Source of the DNA: Metallyticus violacea
Lineage: Eukaryota; Arthropoda; Insecta; Mantodea; Metallyticidae
Direction: 5' to 3'
Assembly (NCBI GenBank): GCA_030762175.1
Contig: CM060841.1
Span: forward strand, 8,859,501-8,923,500
Length of the DNA stretch: 64,000 nt
Shown: positions 1-10,330 of the stretch, one piece after another
How positions within the stretch are numbered: the first letter of the stretch is position 1
Layout: every line of letters starts with the position of its first letter
The notes under the pieces: generated by a model
What the model was told of the DNA's origin: nothing
Databases searched by the model: none
What the model saw: the letters and a program-made list of their open reading frames with translations, nothing else
Made by a program: the position numbers and the translations under genes

Positions 1-59
1 TCTCTGACGCATAGAGACGCTGGGCATCAGCGCCGTCGATTTCATGGCCCACGCAAGCA

Positions 60-850
60 ATGGACATGGATATCCACACCTATACCTCCACTCACAACTA
101 CCTATCCAAGATACCGACATCGTCGTCATATGTGACAACAGCACGGGTGCCCCGCCAGTGCAGAAGAGCGATCTTCATGAGCCACCTAGGAATCCGCGCT
201 ACACGTAAAATCATCATAGCAAAGTACTTCTGGCCATCCATGAACGCGGACATAAAGAAATGGGCACAGGCCTACCACCAATACCAGGATGCCAAGATTC
301 AGCGACACACAAAGGCATCTATACAGCACTTCCCAACAGCCTCCAAGTTCGAACACGTACACTTGGACATCCTGGGCCCCCTGCCGCCCTCACCTCTTGC
401 CTGACCCTGATAGATAAAGCAACCAGCTGGCTGGAGTGCTTACCCCTCAAACAGATAGACGCAGCTACAGTTACAACCAACTTCCTCAGATACTGGGGGA
501 GTCGTTTTGGCACCCCAGCGATAATCACGATGGATCAAGGCCGCCAGTTCGAAGCAGAACTATTCACCGAGCTTACACGTCTACTAGAATAGAGAAGTAC
601 CACACCAACGCCTACCACCTCCAGGCAAATGGGAAAGTAAAGCGTTGGCACCGCTTTCTAGAAACGCACTGACGGCCGCCCACAGCCCCACCGCGTGGGT
701 CAACAAACCTTCTCACCATTTTACTGGAGTTACCCACAGCCATCAGCGACAGTGACAACTAGAGCGCTGCCGAAAGGGTTTTCCAACGACCCATACGCTT
801 CCCTATGGACATCTTCGTACCTTCAACGATGGCTCGGGAGACCCTGATGC
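60..850 (+). pseudogene. Ty3/gypsy-type pol remnant: integrase zinc-binding and core region
   Basis: Conceptual translation in shifting frames gives the order of a gypsy-class integrase. An H2C2-type zinc-binding stretch is recognisable around 175-300 by SHLGIRATRK and YFWPSMNADIKKWAQ. The core follows with VHLDILGPLPPS (first Asp, about 360), RFGTPAIITMDQGRQFE (second Asp, about 510-550), and a post-core SAAERVF near 760. Decay is clear. Both zinc-binding cysteines read as tyrosine in AYHQYQ. The catalytic Glu position reads Lys in NGKVKRWHR. At least two frameshifts and a stop split the frame. Integrases of this family insert retrotransposon cDNA into the host genome; this copy cannot. The element continues off the left edge, and its right side is cut by a SINE at 866. 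No LTR could be paired with it. Family assignment is from motif recognition; the lineage within Ty3/gypsy is not resolved. Confidence 0.85.
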
Positions 851-865
851 GAGAAACCCAGGCCA

Positions 866-1087
866 TTTTGTTTTGGTTTATTTAGGGACGCTCTTTAACA
901 TCACAGGTCATCAGCGTCCCATTCTAGTCAGGGCGCGAAACAGCGGACAAATTTTGCTCAGAGGCCTCAGAGGCCTCTTCTTCTTCTTGATGTTCTTTAT
1001 TGTGCCGTAAATGCACGACGTGGGGCCCACGATTTACGCGATCTTGGGTTTAGTAAGCTAGTATAGTTACCACTACACCAACAGGAT
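866..1087 (-). repeat. SINE-A copy 1 (tRNA-derived, internally deleted)
   Basis: Read on the minus strand, this has the SINE-A layout of this window. A tRNA-like head (tcctgttggtgtagtggtaa) is followed by the conserved middle (cgtcgtgcatttacggcac), the body (gcaaaatttgtc), and a tail ending gagcgtccctaaataaa. The segment between the B-box region and the middle is deleted. A local duplication of gaggcctct and a GAA-rich expansion sit in the body. It lies directly downstream of the gypsy integrase remnant and probably inserted into it. Confidence 0.85.
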
Positions 1088-1401
1088 CGACAACCCTGAC
1101 CAGGTTACAGGATTGGTGCCTACTTAGGTGTAGTATGCCATGCTTGCTTACCTGCTTTTGGCTTCCATCTGTAGGCTGTGGGCTGGTCCAATGTTTACGG
1201 CTGCCAGTAGGAGAGGGTTCTGCTCTTGGGTGGACTTTCGTGTTGTGCTGTTTATTACCTATGGAATAGATATCTATATTAGCACTGAGTAATTCTCGAG
1301 TTGAACGTATTCCTCTGTTATGTATGAGGTGTTTGGGTGTGTGTGTATTTTAATACCAAGCGCTAATATGAACAACGGGTGACTAAGCAATGTGCAATTT
1401 T

Positions 1402-1403
<2 letters not shown>
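1088..1403. other. Unassigned sequence
   Basis: No feature recognised. On the minus strand there is a short stop-free stretch (about 1150-1250) that runs into a GTAAGC-type donor-like site at 1147-1152. It also reads through into the SINE without a stop, so it is not convincing as an exon. Confidence 0.3.

Positions 1404-1454
<51 letters not shown>
1404..1454. repeat. Microsatellite (AC)n followed by (AT)n
   Basis: About 14 AC units pass directly into about 11 AT units. It is complementary to the AT/GT tract at 1524-1552 and could pair with it. Confidence 0.95.
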
Positions 1455-1523
1455 TCAATGTTAAATATCTAGACAGAAGGATACTCCATTGTTAATCTAT
1501 GGTCTAATATTATGTGATATATA

Positions 1524-1552
1524 CTATATATATGTGTGTGTGTGTGTGTGTG
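1524..1552. repeat. Microsatellite (AT)n followed by (GT)n
   Basis: A short AT run then about nine GT units. It is the reverse complement of the 1404-1454 tract, with about 70 bp between the two. Confidence 0.95.
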
Positions 1553-1554
1553 CG

Positions 1555-2170
1555 TACAAGAGGTCGTCCATTGTGGTTGGCTTGGTCATCAATTGTGGGC
1601 CCGCCCCAGGTGGGGAAAAACATGCGCCCGGGGTTTTATGGGCTTGACTGTTGATGGTGGTTTCATGGGGACAAGGGAAAGTATCCTGTTTATTTGTTTC
1701 ATTGGTATCTTTAGCAAGTTGGATAGTACATTCGAAATGTGACAGTAGATTTTTACACCTATTTAGTTATCAGGTGAAATTTAAGTTCATTTAGGTTTAA
1801 TCTCAGTCCTCTGCAGTTCCATTGCAGATTCTATTTCTATCTCTACTTAATGGTAAGTTGACCATAATTGACCAATCTCCAGTGTGGTGTTCGTTCTAGA
1901 GGGCGTCATTTCCCAGAGTAGCTGCGAATTGAGCGAATACGTCTATATAGTGCTGAAATTGCTTTTATTGGGCTTCTACATTGGGTAATAAATATAATAG
2001 TAGCACATGAAATTGTGATAGAACTGTGAAAATAACCTGCTTCCCTGTTGCCATTGCCCAGGAGAGGCAAGCTCCTCTCTGTGGTGGGGGAATATTTCAC
2101 ATTTAGGCCTCCAACATGGGCTTGTGGTTATGCGTAGTGAGGAAGAGGGGGTGATGGGAATGAGGATAGG
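1555..2170. other. Unassigned sequence
   Basis: No supported gene. The 68-codon frame at 1536-1742 starts inside the GT microsatellite (MCVCVCV) and is treated as spurious. The right end may belong to the 3' part of the minus-strand non-LTR element whose ORF1 begins further right, but no motif shows this. Confidence 0.3.
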
Positions 2171-2176
2171 GGTCTG

Positions 2177-2860
2177 TTAGGTTGGCGCTGTAGTCTGTGG
2201 TGGTTCTGTTGGGTGTTGGGTGGTCGTGACAGGTTTTGCGCCCGTCTGTGTGTTGAGTACATACTCAACACACATACATTGAGGAACATACTTGCGGTGT
2301 GTGGCACAGCATTTACTGACGTGGTGGTGTCCGGCACAGTGGGGGAAAACCTGTGATTCCTCACAGTTTCGGGTGAGATGCCAAAAACGGAGACACCCAC
2401 CACACTGTTCGTGACCTCTGCGGGCGACGTAGTCCTCAATTCGCACTCTAGGGAGAAAGGTTCGTGATGCATTTTATGGCCGTGGAGCACATCTGATTCG
2501 TTAACTCTCCAAGGGAAATGGGTAAATGCACCCTGAACTTTCTAGAGAATACCCTGGCGACTTTAATCACTTCAAACTTTAAGTGTATAAGCTCGGTCTT
2601 AACCTCCTCCTCGGTCATGCCGCCATACAGACCCTTAATGACGACCTTGTAGGTCCACTGCTCGGGAATGTGGAAGGTGACCTTCTTTGTGCTGCAAAAC
2701 CTACAAAGGTGCTGTAATCTTCTACAGTGGTGAATTTGAGGCCATAGTAATGGTCCCTACTGATTCGTAAGTCTTTGGTCGGTAAACTTTATCAAATTCG
2801 GTTGTTAAGACCGCCAAGCTATGCGAGTAGTAATCTGGAATGTAAGCTTTGGCAAGACCC
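2177..2860 (-). pseudogene. Non-LTR retrotransposon ORF1 remnant (pre-C2HC plus zinc knuckle)
   Basis: Minus-strand translation gives VTFHIPEQWTYKVVIKGLYG then MTEEEVKTELIHLKFEVIKV (about 2540-2680). This matches the pre-C2HC domain found upstream of zinc knuckles in ORF1 of many arthropod non-LTR retrotransposons. After a frame change it continues with a CX2CX4HX4C knuckle, CGGCLRFWHLTRNC, at about 2360-2401. A second, damaged knuckle follows (FPHCAGHHHVSKC, first Cys lost to Phe). The downstream tail is Thr/Pro-rich. ORF1 proteins of this type bind the element's RNA and act with ORF2 in target-primed reverse transcription. At least one frameshift separates the two domains, and no ORF2 follows, so this is a 3'-deleted or isolated ORF1 fragment. 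The exact clade (Jockey, I and related) is not resolved. Confidence 0.82.
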
Positions 2861-3339
2861 TAACTAGTCTGTGTGAAATACGTTTCACCCTGTCCGTTCC
2901 TTCCACATCATCTGCCGGCCAACTGTTCTTCAGCAGCGGAGGGCGTGGTCCGAGTTGATGGGCCAGGGACCGCAGGCTGGGCTTTGTCAATGACAAGGTG
3001 ACCGTTAATGCTCAGGTCCAGATCCTGTAGTATGGCTTCCACGGGTCATTCGCACTCCCTTTGCTGTTAGTTTGTGAAGAGCTCCTAGAGTGAGTAGGAG
3101 ACGTCCTCTCTTGACCATTGTTCGTTCTTAAACTAAGCTAAATAAATACTAAATCTAGAAGTAGAAGAGCGAAGAATGTACTATTTAGCTAATAAGTTAC
3201 TACAGATCAAGATAGTCCTGTATGCAGTAGCGTCTACCTTATTTACTAACCTAACAGGGGAAAATTTACACTAATATAGTAAAGAGGTAGAAAGTATAGT
3301 ATAAGAGAAAGAACAACTAGAGAGCGCTAAGAAACTCGA
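2861..3339. other. Probable upstream part of the non-LTR remnant; otherwise unassigned
   Basis: The left part probably continues the minus-strand ORF1 element toward its 5' side, since minus-strand frames here are interrupted but lack the AT bias of the surroundings. From about 3120 the sequence becomes AT-rich with no motif recognised. Confidence 0.35.
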
Positions 3340-3860
3340 GCTCGAGGAGCAGGGGACCAAACCCGAAAGGCGCCTTAGGTTTAAGTCAGAGACTGTTGGC
3401 TTCGGTCATGCTTCCCTATTCTGCTTTACTGCGTTAGGAAGGTGTGCCTGCTCCCGTGGTGGTCCGCCTGCTAAACTCTTCTGCTCGCGTCTCAGGCCAA
3501 ACTGACCTGCAGGGCTGTCGCTCGGTTTCCCTCGGAGCGCTTCGGCTTGCTCGGCTAGGTTCCGTTCTCCGTAGATACTTCCTTCTTCACTGCTGCAGCC
3601 CAACTACTGCCACATCTATGCTAACAACTTACAAAAAGTACTAATTGTTTGGACGCGAGCCACAGCGGCGCTAATAAGCAATATAGTTGACCCTCAATAA
3701 ACTAGAGAGCACCACAGTTACTATGCGTTAATGACGTGAACCCGGCGGCAGGTATAAATAGGCCGGCCAAAGCTGTAGGACCTGATCAATCGCTTAGGTA
3801 TAGCCAGAGGTGCGGCTAAGTACTGTAGCCTTCAACCCGCCCGTAGTGTGGCTCGTTACT
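3340..3860. other. GC-rich, CpG-containing block
   Basis: Composition changes sharply to GC-rich, CpG-containing DNA (for example ctcggagcgcttcggcttgc near 3530), unlike the AT-rich surroundings. It ends in a TATA-box promoter-like segment at 3753. It may be the 5' regulatory region or LTR of a retroelement, or a host promoter. No terminal repeat pair was found that would prove an LTR. Confidence 0.45.
3753..3760 (+). promoter_or_regulatory. TATA box with a weak initiator-like site downstream
   Basis: TATAAATA is followed about 35 bp later by TCAATC at 3786-3791, an imperfect arthropod initiator. The pair lies at the edge of the GC-rich block. Spacing is a little long for a textbook core promoter, so function is inferred. 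Confidence 0.45.
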
Positions 3861-4201
3861 GTACTGGTGTTCTGGAGTTAACTGTGGGGCTATTAGCCCT
3901 CCACCACCGAATGCGCTTCTTGGCATCACGGTGGAGAGAGCATTCATTATACTGGCCAGGCTGCCTGCCCTCTGGAGCCCCGATCATCACTCACGAGCAT
4001 TCAAACTTGCCCACCTCTGGTACACAGCTCCTCATGTACAGCCTCACCTACAAGCATATCGCGAAAGGTCACTCTGCTGCACTACAACATAACCACGACC
4101 ATACAAAAATTACAGGATTACCTCTCACAGCAGATCTCCGAACTCAAAGAACGAAGAGGCGCACACCACCAATCACCACGCAGATAGTATTAAACGCATG
4201 A
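3848..4201 (+). other. Hypothetical 117-codon ORF downstream of the TATA box
   Basis: An open frame starts about 60 bp past the initiator-like site. The product is unrecognised. In another frame the end of the region reads as a short charged, helix-forming stretch (IQKLQDYLSQQISELKERRG, about 4100-4160), a pattern seen at the start of some retroelement gag/ORF1 proteins. This suggests a frameshifted retroelement 5' ORF rather than a host gene. No conserved domain is seen. Confidence 0.2.
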
Positions 4202-4622
4202 TTAACAACACTAACACCTACTCCGATAACTTGACGTTACAACGAGAAACAAATGTTGTATATCGCTGCTGTTATTGCTGCTGCTGCCACTACGGGAGTA
4301 TTGAGGGGAAAAGGGAATGGGTTTCCTAGGGGGACGTCAGTTTCGAGCGACAGTTTCATAGGTAAATAAGAGCAGAGTAGCATGATAGATAAGGTTTATG
4401 GGGTGAGAAAGGCGATTTTTAATGAGAATGAATATGTGAGCAAGTTAACAGAATCTTTTCCAATTCGCAACTAATTCATATATACACACACTAACCTATG
4501 GCTAACCTTGGACACATCCTAGAAGTGGTGAACTGCTGTAATTCCAATTTGCAACTAATTCAGGAGTAAATCATTTGTAATTGTAACAAATCTCCTTAAT
4601 TGGTGCAAAAAAAAAATTACAT

Positions 4623-4692
4623 GGTAGTATTTGAACCCGCGTTAAAATTTCCACGCGTTGAGCGCAGTGCCTTAACCATCTACGCTACTACC
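4623..4692 (-). repeat. tRNA-like unit (pol III-type pseudogene or SINE head)
   Basis: On the minus strand a 70-nt unit starts ggtagta and ends tactacc, giving a perfect 7-bp acceptor-like stem. An A-box-like tagcgtagatggttaaggc and a B-box-like gggttcaaat lie between. The T-arm cannot form its normal 5-bp stem, so this is not a functional tRNA. It is a tRNA pseudogene or the head of a SINE family other than A, B and C. The sequence to its left contains two copies of a gcaactaattca motif (about 4467 and 4551) and an A-run at about 4606. Confidence 0.55.
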
Positions 4693-4734
4693 CCTTTAAA
4701 TTTCAAATGCTAATACCGGTTCTCTCGTTCGATT

Positions 4735-6621
4735 GGAGAATTGCTACAACCGACTTATGCGAGGCCGAGATTGCCTTGGTTTGTTATCACACGCCTTCCT
4801 TGAACTGTCGCACGTTGAACGCACATTAGACACATCCATGACACCATCACCACATGTCTCACTCAACTGGCGATGAATTTCAATCGGTGTCAAACCACGC
4901 AAATGGAGACAACGTGTGATGGATTACACGCTGTTCTTATAATGAAAACGTCTTAAATTTGAAGTATCAAAAACGCCCTCACTCTCGCCGCTGCCGCTAT
5001 AATTCTATTTGCCATACAGTGCTGCCATCTCCGTCACGAATTGACAACGAGTGCTCGCGAATTTTAAAACAAACCGCATGTTTCTATCTGTTTCCAATCA
5101 TAAGAAAAAATTTGAAGGTGTTATAACTTGAATGCCTCTCGTATTTTGAAACCAGGTATATACTCTACGACTGCATCCTTAAATTTTATAATACGGATTA
5201 AATATATTTAAATAATTTCATATATCATGGCTGCTTTTGCAAAATTCGTTATTCGTGAAAAACATAAATTTCGGGAAGATAAGAGAATATCCTTATATAA
5301 TTATTTTTTTCCTTAAAATTGCATTTCTTTCTTTTAATACCGTTAGCAGAGTTCCGAGCCGAATACAGCTATAATAATAATAATAGTATTTAGAAGGGTA
5401 TATTTGTATGCGCACTTAGCTGATTTATATTGCACTTTAATTTTAATTGGCTGTTATTTTATTTCTAAGTGGTGCTGTAGTTCATTGCTTGTATTGTTGC
5501 AATAAATGTATTAAAATATTTTATTAATAAAATTTCACATTAATTGTATAATGTGTATAAAGCGACGTAAAATACTTATAAATTAATTATATTTTAATTT
5601 CAAAAATACAAAATACCTCACAAGAAAAAATATAATTCTACTTAAAATATAGGTTATGTTTTTATACATATCGTGCTAAAGTTTCCTTATTATTTCCAGT
5701 TTGATCTTCTATTATTTTAAATATTTCATTTCATGTATCGCAGAAGACCGTAATTTACATTTTTTTAAACATGAAACGATATATATTTTTACTAATTTAT
5801 TAAATTAAGCATGTATATTAAAATGTGCATTGCGATTGGCAATAATACTTTGATAAGCGTTATGGGAATAAAAATGAACAATTTTCAATCAATTTCTAAA
5901 TGTTTCATTAAAACGAGTGTCAAAAAATGTATTTAATTTTATTTCTAGTTTATTATTTGTGTTTTATAATTTATTCCATGTATTAGGATTACATGCAGCA
6001 GTTTCATACACCCGACTTAACCCAAGTAATGTTTATAAACTCATCTCTTGGAAAAAAATGACTTGAGATTTTAGGCTCAATCGTTTTAAAAACTGTGCTA
6101 GCAAAAATAAATTTGAAACACATTGCACACACCGCCTATCAACAGAAATTATGCAAGACTTCACTTATCCCTTTACCGCTTCATCTGTTTCAACGACCAG
6201 GCAGCTGTATAGAATAAAGGCGAGCACATATTTCATATCGCTGTCCCGCTGTGCTCCTGTCACCAAATATCAAAAGCATCATTCATAATTTCCATTCCGC
6301 GAAACTTTATGCCTACATTGAAATACCGGACGTAATATTTTGAAGCTTTGTCGCTGGCTATTTGATGCTCGGGACAATAACGATGTATAACGCAAGCGGA
6401 AATATAAGTATTTGGTTGAGCTCTTTCCATGTCTCATTTATGTCAGAATCTTTGGACATGTTTCTCGCATAATTATTAAGACATACGTCCAATGGCGCAA
6501 GCTAGTAAAAATGATCAAATAAAGCTGTATTCACTTCCATATAATGGATGAAGACTGAGATCCATAAAACATGTCTGGAAAAAAAAAGGCGGGAATGGGT
6601 GCTTCTATTCTTTTTAGTAGT
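4735..6621. other. AT-rich sequence without recognised features
   Basis: Strongly AT-rich, many stops in all frames, with short A and T runs. I see no gene, transposon motif or convincing repeat. Confidence 0.5.
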
Positions 6622-6890
6622 GATTAACGCCCATTTTTACTACTGAGGCACCACAGACGGTGGAACTGACGAAACATGAAATGAAATGGCAAATTGGGAA
6701 AGGAGTATTTTTTTAAGGAAGGAATCGTTCCAGGCCTAAGTTTAGGATACATTCTGGCATTTGGCATTTATGAGAAATGAGGAAAACCTGGAAAAAACCT
6801 CAGTCAGGGAAGAAAATCCTGGCTGGAATCGAATCCCAGATCTCCCATTCACAAGTCCGCGTCTTAACAATCTCGGCCACCCTGGCGGTG
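6622..6890 (-). repeat. SINE-B copy (near full length)
   Basis: On the minus strand it begins accgccagggtggccgagat with the A-box of a Leu/Ser-type tRNA. A B-box region follows (gggattcgattccagc, mutated), then the conserved body (aaaacctgga, ggcatttatga reading out on the plus strand), and it ends in the family's 3' signature ctcagtagtaaaaatgggcg. This is the standard layout of the family that recurs through the window. Confidence 0.9.
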
Positions 6891-7032
6891 CAACTGAGCT
6901 TGCTATTACAAGCATCGAACACTAGTAAGGCGCTTATTTCCACGGTACACAAACTATCGCAGTTACAAATCAGATGCGTTACTCTTTGAGAAGGTTCATT
7001 AATTGTAAGTGTCTGATCACAAAGCGTGTACA

Positions 7033-8233
7033 CGAGGGTAGGTCCATAAGTTTGCGACCTCACCGATAAGGGTTTTTGCCTTCACAAGTCCATTATCTTG
7101 TGTCATACTTTATCTGTTAAGTAAATAATTTCAGAATTGTTCAGATATAGTTGCATAAAGAAGCCTATGTATAGAAGATTGCGACATGTTCAATCCAGCT
7201 GATATTAAGTTCTTCACGAAAGAAGGACTTACTCCAGCATCCCCTTCATATTATACCGTAAAAGAATCGGCCAAACTTTTTCGAATGGGTCGAGAAACCA
7301 TTGAAGACGAAGAGCGAACGTCGGCCCTTGTAGGTGCTCACTCCTGAAAACATCGCTCTTGTGGAAGGAGAAATTATGGAAGACCGGCGGCTCAAAGTTA
7401 CAGAAATAGCAGCAAGGTTGAGCCTTTCTAAAACAACTATACTCCGAATTATTAATGAACATTGAAACATGAATAAGGTTAATGCAAGATGGGCGGCCAG
7501 ACTTCTTTCCTTAGTCCAAAAGCAGCAACCAGTCATCCGTTGTCAGACATTTTTGGAGCTTTGCTGTGGGAACCAGAGAGAAGTTCTGCAAACCATTGTT
7601 ACAGTAGATGAAACTATGGTTTCCTACTATGATCTCTTATCCAAAAGAGAATCAATGTAATGCGTAAAGCTGGCGAAGCACGCCTCTAAAGGTCAAGGTC
7701 ACTCAGTCAAACGAAGAAGATTGTGGGCACAATCTTTTGGAACTGTGAAGCAATACTCTTCATTGACTTCAAGGAGAGGAATACCACAATAAACGGACAG
7801 TACTCTGCTGGCCTACTGCACAGACTACGTGCTTCCATCAAAGAAAAAAGGCGAGGAAAGCTGAGTGGTGATTTGTCCTTTCTTCACGACCCCGCGCCTT
7901 GCACACAGCTCTTGTTGCAAAGGAAGATGTTAAGAAATGTGGCTTCAAGGAGATCGACCATCCACCCATAGGCTAGATCTAGCTCCTAGTGATAATTTCC
8001 TCTTCTCAAATCTCAAGAAAGAAATTTATGTGAGACGAAGAAGTGATGGATGCTGTTTATGCCCATTTTGTAGACAAGACTTCTGACTTTGGGGGGGGGG
8101 GGGTTTGAAATGTTCATTAAAAATTTTGAGAAGTGCGTTGCAATAAAGGTTAACTATATTTCAGTGAAATAAAAGTTTTGTCTTTATCATACCTACACAA
8201 TGGTTAGGCCGGAAACTTATGGACCTACCATCG
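7033..8233 (+). mobile_element. mariner-type transposon, copy 1 (defective)
   Basis: The terminal inverted repeats are cgagggtaggtccataag at the left and its near-complement cttatggacctaccatcg at the right, followed by TA. The left TA has become CA. The interior translates in pieces: KFFTKEGLTPASPSYYTVKE, ENIALVEGEIMEDRR (the helix-turn-helix region), VTVDETMVSYYD with the first catalytic Asp, FIDFKERNTTINGQYSAGLL, and LHDPAP at the second Asp, where Asn is replaced by Pro. The third-Asp region (LDLAPSD) is in another frame. Several frameshifts and stops inactivate it. Members of this family move by DD34D cut-and-paste transposition into TA. A G-run of about 13 lies in the 3' untranslated part at about 8090-8103, a feature shared with the copies at 43547 and 48185. 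Confidence 0.92.
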
Positions 8234-8358
8234 TACGTCAACATATGTTATCTATTACATGACCAACATGATCTATAATTCATAAGCACTATCAGTGATG
8301 GCTCGACTTTTTAGTATAACTTAATAAAGACTTTTCGGATGTTAAAAGTTTCAGATCG

Positions 8359-8631
8359 TCAAGTGATTAACAATTTTCTTCTTCTCGTTCTTACTACATC
8401 AAGACCCATTTTGAAAATAAAGGTACTGTTGTTTCCATGTTGTAAGAAGTCAACCAACTTCTCGTCTTCCTTGGAATTAATAACCCTGAAATCCAAATAT
8501 GACACAATGTGAGGGAACCAATGTTTCTTATACTTTTTTATTTCGTCTAAAATTTGCTTTACTTTAGGAATTTGTTCACTTTTCGGTCGATCTCTCTTGA
8601 CTCTCTCATTGACTACCGTAGAAACCTTGTT
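8359..8631 (-). CDS. Unrecognised open frame, 90 codons, no start codon
   Basis: A minus-strand stretch bounded by TGA codons at both ends is open for 90 codons in AT-rich DNA, where stops are frequent. The predicted peptide is balanced and protein-like, with pieces such as VKRDRPKSEQIPKVKQILDE, YKKHWFPHIVSYLDF and HGNNSTFIFKMGLDVV. It has a basic stretch (VVRTRRRKLLIT) just before the stop. There is no initiator Met near the left limit and no convincing polypyrimidine/AG acceptor. It is therefore more likely a 3' fragment of a retroelement or transposon ORF than a host exon. I do not recognise the family. It lies just downstream of mariner copy 1, and another open minus-strand frame lies at 9002-9346. 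Confidence 0.35.
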   Translation of the reverse strand, partial: NKVSTVVNERVKRDRPKSEQIPKVKQILDEIKKYKKHWFPHIVSYLDFRVINSKEDEKLVDFLQHGNNSTFIFKMGLDVVRTRRRKLLIT

Positions 8632-9001
8632 TCAGTGTTTCTATTCTTCTTTTATCCTGCTATTGTATTATTCACATTTCATTATAAAATTTCAACGCTG
8701 TTTAAATATAATACTCAATACAGTAGTTCACTCCTCATGGGTTTCTCTGTATACCTATTTAGTACAACTGTTCAGTCAATTATATTTCTAAACATATCCT
8801 TCTAAATCCTCATTAATTTGATTAACCAATAGTTTAAATCCTAGATATTTAAACATTTACATTTGTTAGGTAATTTGTATACCAATATTTTAGGTCAAAT
8901 AAGTCTGTATAACCCTAGCTTTAGTTATTTTTCAATGACGTCATTACTCATGTTGTTTAAGCACGTTACATTTAATTATAAATCATATTCGAATTAGCAA
9001 T
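8632..9001. other. AT-rich sequence, nothing recognised
   Basis: Short plus-strand frames here are low-complexity hydrophobic translations of T-rich DNA and are not supported. Confidence 0.4.
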
Positions 9002-9346
9002 TTAGCACTTGATTTTTGGAGAATCACTACAGATATTCATTCCAGATAAATTCTTCTTGGATTCATTTTCAGTCATTCTTTTAGAATGTTGTTCCTGCTG
9101 TTCCCGTTCTTGCACGTGTTGTTTACCCTTGTATCTATTACCTATTTCCTTCCTTTCCATAATCCTATGCTCACGCTGGAAGCCCTTGTTAGCTTTCTTG
9201 TTCCTATTGGTTGGAGCACGCGAGGTAACATCCAGAACTGTGATGTCAGTGTTTCGAGCCCGGGCCGTTCTCCTCCTGTTCTTTTCTCGCAGAGAGGGCT
9301 CCGGATTCGTAGGGGTTACACGTTCTTGGTTGGTAATTCTAAATTG
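9002..9346 (-). CDS. Unrecognised charged open frame, 114 codons
   Basis: The minus strand is open from a TAA at 9347-9349 to the stop at 9002-9004. The peptide is highly hydrophilic: it begins QFRITNQERVTPTNPEPSLR and contains REKNRRRTARARNTDITVLD and a long Lys/Glu/Gln-rich stretch (REHRIMERKEIGNRYKGKQ, then QEREQQEQHSKRMTENESKK) that could form a helix or coiled coil. The overlapping plus-strand frame (9009-9350) is Cys/Leu/Phe-rich, as expected of the antisense of a charged coding sequence, so the minus strand is preferred. GC content is higher than in the flanks. There is no start Met near the beginning; an exon or an internal retroelement fragment are both possible. Product unknown. Confidence 0.35.
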   Translation of the reverse strand, partial: QFRITNQERVTPTNPEPSLREKNRRRTARARNTDITVLDVTSRAPTNRNKKANKGFQREHRIMERKEIGNRYKGKQHVQEREQQEQHSKRMTENESKKNLSGMNICSDSPKIKC

Positions 9347-9379
9347 TTAGGACCGCTGTTCTCTCCGTTAGCATGACAC

Positions 9380-10020
9380 AGTGACCGAAATGGTACAGAG
9401 ATTTTGTAAGCTTTTAAAAGAATTATAAGATTTTAATGTTATTATTTTGAAGTACTTGGTTAATTTAACGTAAATGTAGTTCCTTCGTATGTAATTCCTT
9501 AGTATAAGCTAAGGTTTTAATGAAGGAGTTGTTAACTGTTTAGCTACTAAATAAATTTGTAGCCATTTTAAAGATGACTTCAATATGTCAAATTGGATGA
9601 ATATTGGCAATATTATGTTGTTCAGTGCAAGGGTTGTGAGGTATTTAAAATTGAACCGCTTACAGACCAATTAACTTTATTAATTTTGTAATAAATCATT
9701 ATAATTTACAATTTCCTTCTCCAGTGATTGAAAACTACCATTCCCCAGCCATGTCCAGTATTTTTTTTAATACACTTACTAAGTGAACACTTCTTTAGGT
9801 TTTAGGAGGAGGGTGTCCTTGAATATTATAAAAATACAAGAGAAGGAATTAATTAAACAATCAAGATGATAGACCACAAGCCCTGGCCTTAGTAATAGTT
9901 TTATTACCCGCGATAAAGTCTATGCTACTTTTATCATATAGTGACTTAATAGCATTGCCTAGATGAATGTCTTGATAATTCTTTCCTATCCGCTCTTCCA
10001 TTTAATTTTTGTTGTGCTGC
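9380..10020. other. AT-rich sequence, nothing recognised
   Basis: No motif or open frame of note. Confidence 0.45.
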
Positions 10021-10330
10021 AGTCCATAAGTGCTAGAGCTAGTGCTGGAGGTTTGCGCTTAGAAAAGGTTTCTGTCCCAGCGTCCGGTATAGAACCAACT
10101 TTTCTGAGGGGCCCGACTTCTTGCAGAAGGGGGGGGGGGCTATAACAATGTCAGGAACCCGTCCTGCCTCTGTGTTCTACCGCCCAAGGATCCTAGCCGT
10201 CCGTTTTCTCCCTTATTCCATCCCTTCCTCCCGGAGGTGCTCACAATGGGATCTACGCACAAACGGCCAGCCTTTGAACAAGGCAGAAGTACCGAAAATA
10301 TCCTCCTCTGACCCTAATAATCAAATCAAA
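10021..10330. repeat. Interspersed repeat of unknown class, copy 1 (pair with 36830-37100)
   Basis: Shares ordered blocks with 36830-37100: cttctgagggg, a pyrimidine-rich ttctccc/ttcctcc segment, aggtgctcaca, and taccgaaa(a)tatcctcctc followed by ctaataatc. Similarity is moderate but collinear over about 250 bp. A G-run sits at about 10129-10138. It has no coding capacity and no terminal repeats were identified. Confidence 0.55.

Noticed and set aside
1536..1742. 68-codon frame
   Set aside because: Starts inside a GT microsatellite and has no recognisable domain.
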